A stretch of 43,783 bases of DNA from Candidatus Thermoplasmatota archaeon (GTDB taxonomy: Archaea; Thermoplasmatota; SW-10-69-26; JACQPN01; JAJPHT01): the NCBI GenBank assembly GCA_035540375.1, contig DATLGO010000079.1, positions 1 to 43,783 of the forward strand, in the 5' to 3' direction. Under the pieces are notes generated by a model. That model did no database searches, had not been told where the DNA came from, and worked only from the letters and a program-made list of their open reading frames with translations. The translations under genes and the position numbers were made by a program. Below are positions 8,335 through 16,287 of the stretch, piece by piece; within the stretch, counting starts at the first letter, position 1; every line of letters starts with the position of its first letter.

Positions 8335-8610
8335 CTATCATGCCGCCAACCTCATCGCCTCCGGCCGATGCCCGAGCACAGTGTACTGCGCCACACCCGC
8401 GGAACATTCTCCCCGGATAGCTCGGCCCCCGTCCAAGTCAACGGACCTTCGGCGGTCTTAAAAAGAGAAAACCTCGAGAGCCCTGTCCCTCGTCTGCCAC
8501 CCTCGACGTGCCGTTCCCTCGCCTCGCGCGTCGATTCCAGGGGCTGCTTGTTAAGCGAGCCCTTCGGCGCGCCCGCCGCAATCACGACCGACGCGCCGCA
8601 GCGCGGCCGT
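8335..8610 (-). pseudogene. Decayed DUF99 fragment (paralogue of 10043-10585)
   Basis: The minus strand encodes residues recognisably matching the C-terminal half of the intact DUF99 protein at 10043-10585: FSLFKTAEGPLTWTGAELSG here against FSLLETAEGPLAWTGAGISA there, preceded by EARERHVEGGRR against AAMERHVGEWRR and followed by ENVPR against DDVPR. Similarity continues at nucleotide level to about 8335 (the region encoding GYRPEALRLA in the intact copy), but in another frame after a stop at 8352, and fades upstream of about 8610. The N-terminal half is absent. It therefore looks like a truncated, frameshifted copy, either a local duplication or a remnant of a second DUF99 gene. Its divergence from the intact copy suggests it is not recent. 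Confidence 0.8.
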
Positions 8611-8628
8611 TCACGCTTAACGCGCCCC

Positions 8629-9899
8629 CTACCCCCCGCACCCGACACGCTCGAACGCGGGCGCCTCCGCGAGCCACGGCTCGTACGCGAGGTTCGCCCC
8701 GTACGGCGCGTACCGGTTCCCGTCGCCCGTTCCGGCGCCGCTCGGCCCGCTCGGGTGGCCCCACCAGTTGCCGACGGCGGAGCCGTGGTGGGCGCGGAGG
8801 GCGAGCCACGCGTTCGCGCCTTCGAAGCGGTTGCCGACCGCCGTCGCGTTGGCGGCGGAGATCGTGGCGCCGCCCCACGAGGCATCGCCGAAGCGGTTGT
8901 CTTCGAGCCGGAGGGTCCCGGTGAGGACGACGCGCGAGAAGGGGGTGTCGGGCACGGGTTCGACATGGTGGAGCTGGATGCGCGCGTGCCAGACGTTGTC
9001 CTGGAAGTCGTTGCCCTTCACGAGCACGGAGGTCGCGCCCTGGACCTCGAGCGCGGGGTCGCCCGAGGACGCGAAGCGGTTGCCGCAGAAGGCGAGCGCG
9101 CCGTGCGCGCTCGTGGATTCGGAGGACCACGCGTAGAATTGTCCGCCGTCGATGAACGCGTTGTTTCCACGACGAGCTTGTCGACGCCTCGGCCGAGCGT
9201 GAGGTCGGCGCCGCGGAACTCGCTGCCCCGGAACGCGACGTCCGTCGAGCGCGCGACCGTGACCGTCCCGGCGTCCCAGTTCGGATACGCGGACGGGCCG
9301 AACCGCGCGCCCGCCACCGCGACGCCGGACGAGTCCTGGATGAGGAGGTTGCGCCAGCCGAGCGATTCGGTGTGGAGGCCCGCGAGCGTCACGTCGGCGC
9401 TGTTCAGGACGCGGTTCGCGTCGCCGAAGAAGCGGGGGTCCGGGCCGCCGCGGTGGGAGAACCCGTCGACCGCGACGTCTCGCGAATCGAGGATCGTGAG
9501 GCCGATCTCGAAGTGGTGCACGCGAACGTCCTCGAGGACGACGTTGCGGGCGCCTTCGATGCGGACGGCCTCGTAGAAAGGGCACTCGACCTGGCAGGCC
9601 GGGCCGAGGATCTCGACGTCCTTCACGAGGACATGCGCGCTCGTGCCCATGAGGACGATGCCGAGCGCGCCCGTGAGCGCCGTTGGCTGCGCGATCGTCC
9701 AGTGCGCGATCACGAAGGGGTCGGCCTCCGTGCCGGACCCGGACCGCACGCCCGACCCAGGCAGGAGGAAGCCCGCGTCGCCGACGATGACGATCGGCGG
9801 ATGGGCCCGCGTGTGGGTTTCCGGAGCGGGCGTCGCGCTCGCGCCCGCGAGGGTGAGAAGCGCGAGGACGACGATGACGCCGACCTTGGCTGCGTGCAT
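8629..9899 (-). CDS. Secreted NosD-like right-handed beta-helix protein, frameshifted
   Basis: The reading frame is broken once. The first frame (ATG 9899 to about 9166) gives a signal peptide (MHAAKVGVIVVLALLTLAGA) followed by parallel beta-helix repeats of the NosD/PbH1 kind (NVVLEDVRVHHF, GVAVAGARFG, DVAFRGSEF). The second frame resumes at about 9163 (NNAFIDGGQFYAWSS) and continues repeats to a stop at 8629 (LEDNRFGDASWGG, NWWGHPSGPSG). Adding one base in the ttgtttcc run (plus strand 9161-9168) would rejoin both parts into one protein of about 423 residues. Right-handed beta-helix proteins act outside the cell as polysaccharide-binding or lytic enzymes, or as periplasmic factors. A GGAGG 7 nt before the ATG and a TATA-like box support the start. 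The break may be a real pseudogenising deletion or a sequencing error. Confidence 0.75.
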
Positions 9900-9906
9900 G
9901 TAAGAG

Positions 9907-9911
9907 CCTCC
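9907..9911 (-). promoter_or_regulatory. Shine-Dalgarno GGAGG, 7 nt before ATG
   Basis: Minus-strand GGAGG followed by CTCTTAC and then ATG 9899. The same GGAGG-N7-start layout recurs at the two lipoprotein genes and the second ArsA-like gene, where the start is CTG. Confidence 0.7.
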
Positions 9912-9935
9912 GCGATCCGGTCAGGGGTGGGCGGT

Positions 9936-9943
9936 GATTAAGC
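9936..9943 (-). promoter_or_regulatory. TATA-like box, beta-helix protein gene
   Basis: Minus-strand GCTTAATC lies about 40 nt before the ATG at 9899. With the usual ~26-nt TATA-to-start-site distance this leaves a leader of about a dozen bases that just contains the GGAGG at 9907-9911. Confidence 0.55.
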
Positions 9944-10042
9944 CTTTTTGGGGGCGGCGTATGGGCTTCCGTGGGCGGGATCGTAACGCCCTTCCCGCGG
10001 CCGCGCGCGACGCGCGGGGGATGGCGTCGCCGGTCGGATCGG

Positions 10043-10585
10043 TCACGCTCGCGCCACGAGGCCGGCCAATCTCAAGGCCTCCGGCCGGTAGCCGAGCACG
10101 GTGTATTGGGCGAGCGTCCGCGGAACGTCGTCGGCGGATATCCCGGCGCCGGTCCAGGCCAGCGGGCCCTCCGCCGTCTCGAGCAGCGAGAATCGGCATC
10201 GCTCGAGCGCCTCCCACGGGCGCCGCCATTCCCCGACGTGCCTTTCCATCGCCGCGCGCATGGCCTCGAGATCGGGCACCCCGGCGGAGACCGCGAGCAC
10301 GGGCACCCCCAGGCGGCGATGCAGCGCCTCGACGTCCACCACGTTGAACCCCCCGTACGTGACGCCGTCGAGGAACACGAGCCGGACCTCGTGCCCGAAA
10401 CGGGACGAGAGCAAGGCGTCCGCGAGGCGCTCGGTCGCGTCGGTCCCGTCCACCGCGACCGAGGTGCGGAACATGCCTTCGACGTACCAGGCCCCGCGGG
10501 TCACCACGGCCGCGACCGGGGCCCGCGCGTCGCCGAAGGAGAACGGCCCGTCGTCGAACCCCACCACGCGCGCTTCCGCCTTCAC
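10043..10585 (-). CDS. DUF99 family protein (endonuclease V-related fold)
   Basis: A 180-residue protein matching the archaeal DUF99 family, related in fold to endonuclease V; its biochemical role is not established. Seen: N-terminal RVVGFDDGPF, central LVFLDGVTYGGFNVVD, and C-terminal FSLLETAEGPLAWTGAGI and QYTVLGYRPEALRLA, all family-typical and in order. GTG start. It ends 143 bp upstream of the beta-helix gene on the same strand and begins 10 bp after the stop of the pterin dehydratase gene, so it is probably cotranscribed with it. A decayed partial copy lies at 8335-8610. Length is normal for the family. Confidence 0.88.
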   Translation of the reverse strand: MKAEARVVGFDDGPFSFGDARAPVAAVVTRGAWYVEGMFRTSVAVDGTDATERLADALLSSRFGHEVRLVFLDGVTYGGFNVVDVEALHRRLGVPVLAVSAGVPDLEAMRAAMERHVGEWRRPWEALERCRFSLLETAEGPLAWTGAGISADDVPRTLAQYTVLGYRPEALRLAGLVARA

Positions 10586-10595
10586 GCGCGCCTCC

Positions 10596-10886
10596 TCATG
10601 GAGGCGAAGGGAGTCGGTCGATGGCTTCCGCCAACCCCGTGTCCCATTCCGTGATGGCCTCCTCGGAATGCGTCCACAGCCGCAGCGTGACGCGGTTGTA
10701 GTGGATCTCGAAGTCGGGATGGTGCTCCCATTCCTCGGCGAGGGCTCCGACGCGGTTCACGAACGCGAGCGCCGCCGCGAAGTCCTTGAACGTGAAGTCG
10801 CGCGCGATGGCCCCGTCCTCCTCGCGCCATCGCGGCAATCGGGCGAGGGCGGACGCGAGCTCCTTCGGCGAAAGCGCCTGGACCAT
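10596..10886 (-). CDS. Pterin-4a-carbinolamine dehydratase
   Basis: A 96-residue PCD/DCoH-like protein. The enzyme dehydrates 4a-hydroxytetrahydropterin during pterin cofactor recycling; in archaea and bacteria lacking aromatic hydroxylases homologues have been linked to molybdopterin metabolism. Seen: RDFTFKDFAAALAFVNRV, then the active-site block EEWEHHPDFEIHYNRVTLRLWTH and a final WDTGLAEAIDRL, the complete family pattern with both His of the HHP motif. ATG 10886 gives the usual family length; the longer frame to 10973 would add low-complexity residues and run into the divergent GNAT promoter. It is followed 10 bp later by the DUF99 gene. Confidence 0.9.
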   Translation of the reverse strand: MVQALSPKELASALARLPRWREEDGAIARDFTFKDFAAALAFVNRVGALAEEWEHHPDFEIHYNRVTLRLWTHSEEAITEWDTGLAEAIDRLPSPP

Positions 10887-10943
10887 GCGTTCCAAGACGA
10901 CCCGCGGGTGGAAAAACCCCTTCGCCCTCCGCCCGCAACCATG

Positions 10944-10949
10944 GTATAC
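10944..10949 (+). promoter_or_regulatory. TATA-like box, GNAT gene
   Basis: GTATAC, centred about 26 nt before ATG 10972, fits a leaderless archaeal transcript and supports that start. Confidence 0.6.
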
Positions 10950-10971
10950 CAGCACGCCCTTGGCCGGAATC

Positions 10972-11412
10972 ATGTCCGCCCGGGAGCCCGTGATCCGCGC
11001 GTTGCGCTACGAGGACGTGAAGGCCATCGCCGCGATCGACGAGGCGAACACGAAGCACGCCGCGGAGCGCAAGGACATGGACCTGTGGCGCCTCATCGGC
11101 GAGTCCACGACGTCCTTCGGCGCGGAGGCCGATGGGAAGCTCGTGGGGTTCATTCTCGCGGACGTGCGCCCGTGGGAGTTCGGCGCGCGCGACCCGGTCG
11201 GGTGGATCATCGCGGTCGGGGTGGACCCCGCGTTCAAGGGGCACAAGCTCGGGCGCCGGATGGCGGAGCGCGTGATCGAGGAGTTCCGCCGCCTCGGCGT
11301 CGAGCACATGAGCACGCTCGTCGAGCCCGGGTCGGAGCTCGTGCGCTACTTCGATAGCCTCGGCTTCAAGCCCGGGCCGCGCCTCGTGCTCGAGCGCAGG
11401 GTAAGGTTGTGA
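10972..11412 (+). CDS. GNAT-family N-acetyltransferase
   Basis: A 146-residue acetyltransferase. Seen: an N-terminal [16 protein letters not shown] helix and strand, motif D/C strands, then the acetyl-CoA pyrophosphate-binding loop [19 protein letters not shown] (Q/R-x-x-G-x-G/A-type loop), and a C-terminal [17 protein letters not shown], the usual LGF block. This is the length and architecture of RimI-like GNATs, which acetylate protein N-termini or small amines; the substrate is not evident. It is divergent from the pterin dehydratase gene and followed 37 bp later by the DUF2200 gene on the same strand. Confidence 0.9.
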   Translation: MSAREPVIRALRYEDVKAIAAIDEANTKHAAERKDMDLWRLIGESTTSFGAEADGKLVGFILADVRPWEFGARDPVGWIIAVGVDPAFKGHKLGRRMAERVIEEFRRLGVEHMSTLVEPGSELVRYFDSLGFKPGPRLVLERRVRL

Positions 11413-11449
11413 TCTCGGGCGGTCAGCCTGCGATCCGGGGAAGCCCGAT

Positions 11450-11800
11450 ATGAGCGAGCACCGCATCTTCTCGATGTCCTTCGCCGAGGTTTATCCTCTC
11501 TACGTGGCGAAGGCGGAGCGCAAGGGCCGCACGAAGGCCGAGGTCGACGCGATCATCGCGTGGCTCACGGGCTACGACGCGAAGGGCCTCGCGGCGTGCC
11601 TCAAGGACGAGCGCGACTTCCGGACCTTCTTCGCCAAGGCCCCGGCGATGAACCCGAAGGCCTCGCTCATCACGGGGGTCGTGTGCGGCGTCCGCGTGGA
11701 GGAGATCGAGGATCCCCTCATGCGGAAGATCCGCTGGCTGGACAAGCTCGTCGACGAGCTCGCCCGGGGGAAGGCCCTCGAGAAGATCCTGCGGGGCTAG
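11450..11800 (+). CDS. DUF2200 family protein
   Basis: A 116-residue protein closely fitting the DUF2200 family of unknown function: [30 protein letters not shown] at the start, then ITWLTGY-like [11 protein letters not shown]...[21 protein letters not shown] and a terminal [15 protein letters not shown]. It is soluble and mostly helical. ATG start. The family occurs in bacteria and archaea and is often carried by operons of general metabolism; no catalytic residues are assigned. It is convergent with the hypothetical gene at 11817. Confidence 0.88.
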   Translation: MSEHRIFSMSFAEVYPLYVAKAERKGRTKAEVDAIIAWLTGYDAKGLAACLKDERDFRTFFAKAPAMNPKASLITGVVCGVRVEEIEDPLMRKIRWLDKLVDELARGKALEKILRG

Positions 11801-11816
11801 CCCGCCGCCCTCCGCT

Positions 11817-12446
11817 TCACGCGAGTCCCGCGATCTCCGCCGCGCCCTCGATGCGGAGGACGTTGCCGTCGGCGTCGACGAGCACGTCGCGCGGCGGGGC
11901 GTTCCCTTCGCGCAGGCGCCAGCGCGTCGCCTTGAGGCGACCGGTCGGCGCGTCGATCGCGGCGGGGCCGAGGTTCGACCAATGCCGCGCGACGCGGGCG
12001 GGCTCGAGCGTCACGGGCGCGAGCACGACCGTCTCGACGGCGCGCTCCTCCCCGGGAGCGAGGCCGAGGCGGCGGAGCGTCGCGCCCGCCAGGAGGGGCG
12101 TCGGGCCGTCGAGCTCCGCGCCGGCGAGGTCGAGCGCGACGCGCGATTCGCCTTCGCGGTCCGTGACGTGCACGCGCCAGGGCGCAGCGGCGGTCGCGCC
12201 GGGGCGGCCTTCCCACGCGCGCACGCGCCGGCCGTCGGCCTCGACCTCGAAGGCGAGCGCGCGCCACGCGCCGTCCGCGCCGAGCGTGAGCGTCACGCGC
12301 GTCTCGTGCGGGAAGGGTTTCGCGCGGCGCGCCGTCGAGCGCCACGTCGAGAGGTCGCGCCCGTGCGCAACCTCCCAGGATTCCTCGCCGACGGCGTCGC
12401 CCTTGCCCTCGTAGAGGAGCCATGCGCCGCCCTTGAGCCGCGTCAT
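11817..12446 (-). CDS. Hypothetical beta-rich protein
   Basis: A 209-residue protein from ATG 12446 (a TTG at 12473 would add nine residues). Alternating short strands are predicted: GGAWLLYEGKGD, EESWEV, HETRVTLTLGADGAWRALAFEVEADGRRV, VHVTDREG and a terminal DVLVDADGNVLRIEGAAEIAGLA. The pattern resembles lipocalin- or DUF3108-type barrels that process a glycan- or lipid-like ligand, but no family motif is certain. There is no signal peptide or membrane segment. Codon use matches the high-G+C chromosome. Confidence 0.7.
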   Translation of the reverse strand: MTRLKGGAWLLYEGKGDAVGEESWEVAHGRDLSTWRSTARRAKPFPHETRVTLTLGADGAWRALAFEVEADGRRVRAWEGRPGATAAAPWRVHVTDREGESRVALDLAGAELDGPTPLLAGATLRRLGLAPGEERAVETVVLAPVTLEPARVARHWSNLGPAAIDAPTGRLKATRWRLREGNAPPRDVLVDADGNVLRIEGAAEIAGLA

Positions 12447-12483
12447 GCCGGCGCGAGCGCGCGGGCGGCACAAGAAGCTTCGG

Positions 12484-12508
12484 GACCGGGTCCGGGCTTG
12501 ACCCGGTC
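12484..12508. other. Stem-loop in intergenic region
   Basis: A perfect 8-bp inverted repeat (GACCGGGT ... ACCCGGTC) with a 9-nt loop lies in the ~200-bp spacer upstream of the hypothetical gene at 11817. It could be an operator or a leader hairpin; there is no U-tract. Confidence 0.4.
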
Positions 12509-12527
12509 ACGCGCGCGCCGCGTCAGC

Positions 12528-12653
12528 ATGCTCGCGAAGCGTCCATGGGGAGTCATGCCACACGCGGACGTCTTCCCGATGATCGAGAGCGAATTCCCCG
12601 GCCGCCCGAGCGAGCCCCCCGGGCGCGCCCGGGAGAACCCGTTCCACGCGTAG
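12528..12653 (+). CDS. Possible 41-residue small protein
   Basis: An ATG frame of 41 residues (MLAKRPWGVMPHADVFPMIE... ending ARENPFHA) fills the spacer and stops just before the convergent Xaa-Pro peptidase stop. Codon bias is chromosomal and the C-terminus is Pro/Arg rich. No TATA-like box at leaderless distance is seen, and such frames arise by chance in high-G+C DNA, so this is a weak call. Confidence 0.22.
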   Translation: MLAKRPWGVMPHADVFPMIESEFPGRPSEPPGRARENPFHA

Positions 12654-13754
12654 CTACGGGTGCACTTCCACGAACGCCTTCTTGGCGGTCGTGAGGAGGC
12701 GGCATCCGTCGCGCGTGATGACGACGTCGTCCTCGATGCGCACGCCGCCGAAGTCCGGGAGGTAGATGCCCGGCTCGACGGTCATGACCATGCCTTCCTC
12801 GAGCGTGAGGTTCCACCTCGGGTGGAGGCCGGGGCCATCGTGCACGGCGAGGCCGAGGCTGTGGCCCGTGCCGTGGATGAAGCGACCCTTGTACGGCGTC
12901 GCGTCGATGCGGGCCGCGACGGCCTTGTGCACGTCGCCGCCGTTCGCGCCCGCGCGGCACGCCTCGAGGCCGATGCGCTGCGCGTCGAGCACGATGTCGT
13001 ACACCTCGCGGTGCTTCGCCGAGGCCTTGCCGAAGACGAACGTGCGCGTGATGTCGCTTGCGTAGTGCTGATAGTAGGCGCCGAAGTCGCAGAGCACGTA
13101 GTCGCCCTCCGCGAGCCGGCGCTCGCCGCTCGTGTAGTGCGGCTCCGCGCTGTTCTCGCCGAAGCCGACAATGGTGGAGAAGCTCGGGCCGGAGGACCCG
13201 AGGCGCTGCATGCGGTAGTTGATCTCCGCGGCAAGCTCGTACTCCATCATGCCGGCCTTGAGCATGGAGGGGATCTCGTCCGCAACACGGCTCGCGATGT
13301 CCGCGGCGCGCTGCATGCGGTCGAGCTCCTTCTTGTCCTTCACGAGGCGCGCGTGCGCGACGGCCTTCCCCACGTCCACGAGCTTCGGGCCCTTGATCGT
13401 CGCGCTGAGGGTCTGGTGGTCCGCGTGGGTCAATTCATTCGGGTTGACGCCGACGTTCGAGAGACCCGAGAGGCGGCGCGCGAGGTGCTCGTTGCGCTCG
13501 TCGTTCGTCTCGTAGACCACGAGGTCGATCTCCGTGGCCTTGCGCGCGGACGGCTCTTCGAGGCGGCTCGTGAAGACCTCGACGCGGCCGTCGGGCCAGA
13601 GGATCGCGGCGGAGCGTTCGAAGAGGCCGCCCGTCACGAGGTCGGTCGCGTGGAAGAAGCTCATGTCGAGGTGCGGATCGACCGCGTTCATGAGGACGAT
13701 CGCGTCCACGCTCGATTCGAGGTTCTTGTAGATCCGCTTCACGCGTTCCCGCAC
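12654..13754 (-). CDS. Xaa-Pro aminopeptidase / M24B metallopeptidase
   Basis: A 366-residue creatinase-fold peptidase that would remove N-terminal residues next to proline using two metal ions. Seen: an N-terminal creatinase-like domain (~1-125), then the pita-bread catalytic domain with metal ligands in order: D-x10-D within CDFGAYYQHYASDITRTF, His in GTGHSLGLAVHDGPG, Glu in TVEPGIY and Glu in GGVRIEDDVVIT. Length suits archaeal PepQ-like enzymes. The start is uncertain: GTG 13754 is the first plausible in-frame start (GTG 13742 is next), as the frame upstream of ~13790 is the DUF72 gene. The DUF72 gene lies 34 bp upstream on the same strand. Confidence 0.9.
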   Translation of the reverse strand: MRERVKRIYKNLESSVDAIVLMNAVDPHLDMSFFHATDLVTGGLFERSAAILWPDGRVEVFTSRLEEPSARKATEIDLVVYETNDERNEHLARRLSGLSNVGVNPNELTHADHQTLSATIKGPKLVDVGKAVAHARLVKDKKELDRMQRAADIASRVADEIPSMLKAGMMEYELAAEINYRMQRLGSSGPSFSTIVGFGENSAEPHYTSGERRLAEGDYVLCDFGAYYQHYASDITRTFVFGKASAKHREVYDIVLDAQRIGLEACRAGANGGDVHKAVAARIDATPYKGRFIHGTGHSLGLAVHDGPGLHPRWNLTLEEGMVMTVEPGIYLPDFGGVRIEDDVVITRDGCRLLTTAKKAFVEVHP

Positions 13755-13788
13755 GAGGTCGACCCCGCGTGTCCACCCGCGCGCCTCA

Positions 13789-14691
13789 TCATGGCTCTTG
13801 CGGTTCCCGGAAGGCGTCGAGGCGCCGCTGGGGCCCGGGCGGCGGGCGGACGGACGGCGATCCCGCCTCCGCGAGGAGTCCGTCGAGGAGCGCCGCCGCG
13901 TCGTGCGCTTTCCCGTACGGGTGGTTGTTGAAATAGACGCGCACGACCGGCTTGCGCGTCGCGAGGTCCGCAAGGCGCGTCGCCCACGGTCGCAGCTCCT
14001 CGGCGCGGTACGCGTAGTCGTAGCGGTTCATGCGCGGGTCGCCTGCGTCCCCCTCGATGGCGCGGCCGCGGAACCACGCGTCCGCGTTGCGGCCGTGGAA
14101 GCGGACGTACGCGTGCGAGGCGCCGCCCTCGAGGAGGACGGGAAACGAGGGCCCGTCGAGCGCGACGAGGGCGGCGTCGCGCCCGTCCAGGAGCGCGAGG
14201 GCCCGCGCGTCGAGCGCGTCGTCGCGGACCCAGGTGGGATTGCGGAACTCGACCGCGACCTTCCGGTGCGCGAGGGCATCGAGCGCGGCCTCGAGGCGCG
14301 CGAGCGTCGCGTCGTTCGCGAGGACGTTCGGGGCGAGCTGCAGGAGGACCGCGCCGAGCCGCCCGGCCGCGGCGAGGTGCTCGGGGACGGCCGTGTCCCA
14401 TTCGCGGGCGTAGCGCGCGACGTCCGGGACCGCGCCCGTCGCGAGGAGGTCCTGCGTCAGCGTCTGGGGGGCCTTGACGGAGAGCTCGAAGCCGGGCCGG
14501 TCCTTGACCTTCGCGACCCACCCGTGGACGGTGGCGGGCGGGGGCGTCCGGTAGAACGTGCTGTTGACCTCGACCGTCGGGTGGCGCTCGGCGAGGAACG
14601 GAAGCCGTTCGGCCGGCGGGAGGCCCGCCGGGTAGACGCGGCCGACCCAATCCTCGTAGCTCCAGCCCGAGGTGCCGACGAGGATGGCCAC
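13789..14691 (-). CDS. DUF72 family protein
   Basis: A 300-residue TIM-barrel-like protein of the DUF72 (YecE-like) family. Seen: ILVGTSGWSYEDWVGRVYP at the start, VEVNSTFYRTP, FELSVKAPQTLTQDL, LLQLAPNV, VAVEFRNPTW, AYVRFHGRNA and VRVYFNNHPYGKA near the end, all in family order. DUF72 proteins have no agreed reaction; conserved acidic and aromatic residues suggest an enzyme. The start is GTG 14691. It is probably cotranscribed with the Xaa-Pro peptidase gene that follows and preceded by the ferredoxin gene 106 bp upstream. Confidence 0.9.
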   Translation of the reverse strand: MAILVGTSGWSYEDWVGRVYPAGLPPAERLPFLAERHPTVEVNSTFYRTPPPATVHGWVAKVKDRPGFELSVKAPQTLTQDLLATGAVPDVARYAREWDTAVPEHLAAAGRLGAVLLQLAPNVLANDATLARLEAALDALAHRKVAVEFRNPTWVRDDALDARALALLDGRDAALVALDGPSFPVLLEGGASHAYVRFHGRNADAWFRGRAIEGDAGDPRMNRYDYAYRAEELRPWATRLADLATRKPVVRVYFNNHPYGKAHDAAALLDGLLAEAGSPSVRPPPGPQRRLDAFREPQEP

Positions 14692-14797
14692 GCGGCCTCA
14701 AGGACGGGCGGCCGCTTCCCGTTTACGACGCGGCGCGTCCGCTCGTGCGCGAAAGGTTGGCCGCCGGCGAACCGGCGGAGAAAAAGCCCGAGGACGA

Positions 14798-15088
14798 TCA
14801 GCCGGACGGGGGCGCCGCGGCGTCGAGGCCGTCGGTGAAGTACTTCTTGTTGAGGGGCGTGTAGAGCTTCCACTGGTCCGGGACGGAGTCGTCCGGGAAA
14901 ATGGCTTCCACGGGGCACACGGCCTCGCACGCACCGCAGTCGATGCATTCGTCGGGGTTGATGTAGAGCATCTTGGCGGGGCCGAAGTCGGGCTCGTCCT
15001 TCTTGGGGTGGATGCAATCCACCGGGCAGACGTCCACGCACTCGCCGGACTTCACGCCGATGCAGGGCTCGGTGATCGTGCGGGTCAT
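14798..15088 (-). CDS. 7Fe-type ferredoxin
   Basis: A 96-residue seven-iron ferredoxin, a soluble low-potential electron carrier. Cys positions are C9, C17, C21, C25 and C48, C51, C54, C58. The first half lacks the second Cys of a standard CxxCxxC (V12 stands there), the pattern of Azotobacter FdI, where C9, C17 and C58 would bind a [3Fe-4S] cluster and C21 with C48, C51 and C54 a [4Fe-4S] cluster. ATG start. Such ferredoxins accept electrons from 2-oxoacid oxidoreductases in archaea. It is flanked by the aminotransferase gene (upstream, same strand) and the DUF72 gene. Confidence 0.92.
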   Translation of the reverse strand: MTRTITEPCIGVKSGECVDVCPVDCIHPKKDEPDFGPAKMLYINPDECIDCGACEAVCPVEAIFPDDSVPDQWKLYTPLNKKYFTDGLDAAAPPSG

Positions 15089-15142
15089 TGGGAAACCCGA
15101 GGCGGGGAATGAATGCGACCTTCAAGAAACTATCGACCCGCT

Positions 15143-15161
15143 GATGAATTCGGACCTTCGT
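15143..15161. terminator. Small hairpin between ilvE and ferredoxin genes
   Basis: CGGAC-CTTCGTA-GTCCG (5-bp stem) lies in the 108-bp spacer after the aminotransferase stop. It may weakly separate the two minus-strand genes. It is short and lacks a convincing U-tract, so low confidence. Confidence 0.25.
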
Positions 15162-15196
15162 AGTCCGACTTCATCGGCGGGCGAGCGGAGACGCGC

Positions 15197-16099
15197 TCAG
15201 GTCGTGACCTTGACCGGCTTTTCGGGCTGGATCGCGGTGCCCGTCGAGTGCGTGAGCTTCTGGAAGCCCGCCATGAGCTGCTTCGTGACGGGTCCGGGCT
15301 TGCCGTTCCCCACGACGCGGCCATCGACGCTCACGCACGGGGCGACCTCCGCGGCCGTTCCCGTGATGAACACCTCGTCCGCGGCGTACACGTCGAACAT
15401 GGTGATCGGCTCCTCGCGGACCTCGTAGCCCTCGGCGCGCGCCACGTCGATGACGGCCCCGCGCGTGATGCCCTTGAGCGAGTTGTAGGTGGGCGGCGTG
15501 ACGATCACGCCCTTCGAGACGAGGAAGATGTTGTCCGCCGTCGCCTCCGAGACGAAGCCCTGGAGGTCGAGCATGATGCCCTCGTCCGCCCCGCGCTCGT
15601 TCACCTCGATGCGCGCGAGGATGTTGTTCAGATAGTTGAGGGACTTGATGTTCGGCGAGAGAACCTGCGGCGAGTTGCGGCGGGTGCTCACCGAGACGAG
15701 CGTGAGGCCGCGCTCGTAGGCGTCTCCGTAGAGCGCGCCCATCTGGCGGGCGAGGATCACGACGGTCGCCTCCTTGCACTTCCTCGGGTCGAGGCCGAGG
15801 TCGCCGCGGCCGCGCGCCACGATGGGGCGGATGTAGGCGTCGCGCAGGTTGTTCACGCGGCACGCCTCGAGGATCAGCTCCGTGAACTGCTCCTTCGTAT
15901 AGGGAATCGTGAGCGCGATGGCCTTCGCGGACTCGAAGAGGCGGTCCACGTGCTCCGTCAGGCGGAAGACGCGGCCGTTGTAGGCGCGGATGCCCTCGAA
16001 GACGCCGTCGCCATAGAGGAAGCCGTGATCGTAGACGCTGATCCTGGCTTCGGACTCGGGCACGAACTGGCCGTTGAGGAACACCTTGTATTCCGCCAT
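15197..16099 (-). CDS. ilvE: Branched-chain amino acid aminotransferase
   Basis: A 300-residue fold-type IV PLP aminotransferase converting branched-chain 2-oxoacids and glutamate to Leu, Ile and Val. Seen: [40 protein letters not shown] (substrate site), [23 protein letters not shown] with the catalytic Lys, [10 protein letters not shown], the TPP...GITR phosphate-binding block and [15 protein letters not shown]. This is the archaeal/bacterial IlvE pattern rather than D-amino acid transaminase or ADC lyase. The start was set at ATG 16099; a GTG at 16156 would add 19 non-conserved residues. Confidence 0.92.
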   Translation of the reverse strand: MAEYKVFLNGQFVPESEARISVYDHGFLYGDGVFEGIRAYNGRVFRLTEHVDRLFESAKAIALTIPYTKEQFTELILEACRVNNLRDAYIRPIVARGRGDLGLDPRKCKEATVVILARQMGALYGDAYERGLTLVSVSTRRNSPQVLSPNIKSLNYLNNILARIEVNERGADEGIMLDLQGFVSEATADNIFLVSKGVIVTPPTYNSLKGITRGAVIDVARAEGYEVREEPITMFDVYAADEVFITGTAAEVAPCVSVDGRVVGNGKPGPVTKQLMAGFQKLTHSTGTAIQPEKPVKVTT

Positions 16100-16287
16100 G
16101 CGTGTCGCTAGTCGCAATGTGACATGCCTTCTTGAGGCTTTCTCCGGGTGTGGCACGGGGGCGATTTTCGAGCGCGTTCGACCGACAAGCGAGCGAATCT
16201 CCGATCATACGACCGGACGCGAGGATTTTTTCTGGACGGCGCGGCTCATGCGTCCGGCCGCATGCGGTCGCGGCCGGCCGGACCCGG

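Noticed and set aside
8269-9576. A 435-residue plus-strand frame over the DUF99 relic and beta-helix gene
   Set aside because: Low-complexity Arg/Pro/Val sequence antisense to recognisable beta-helix repeats.
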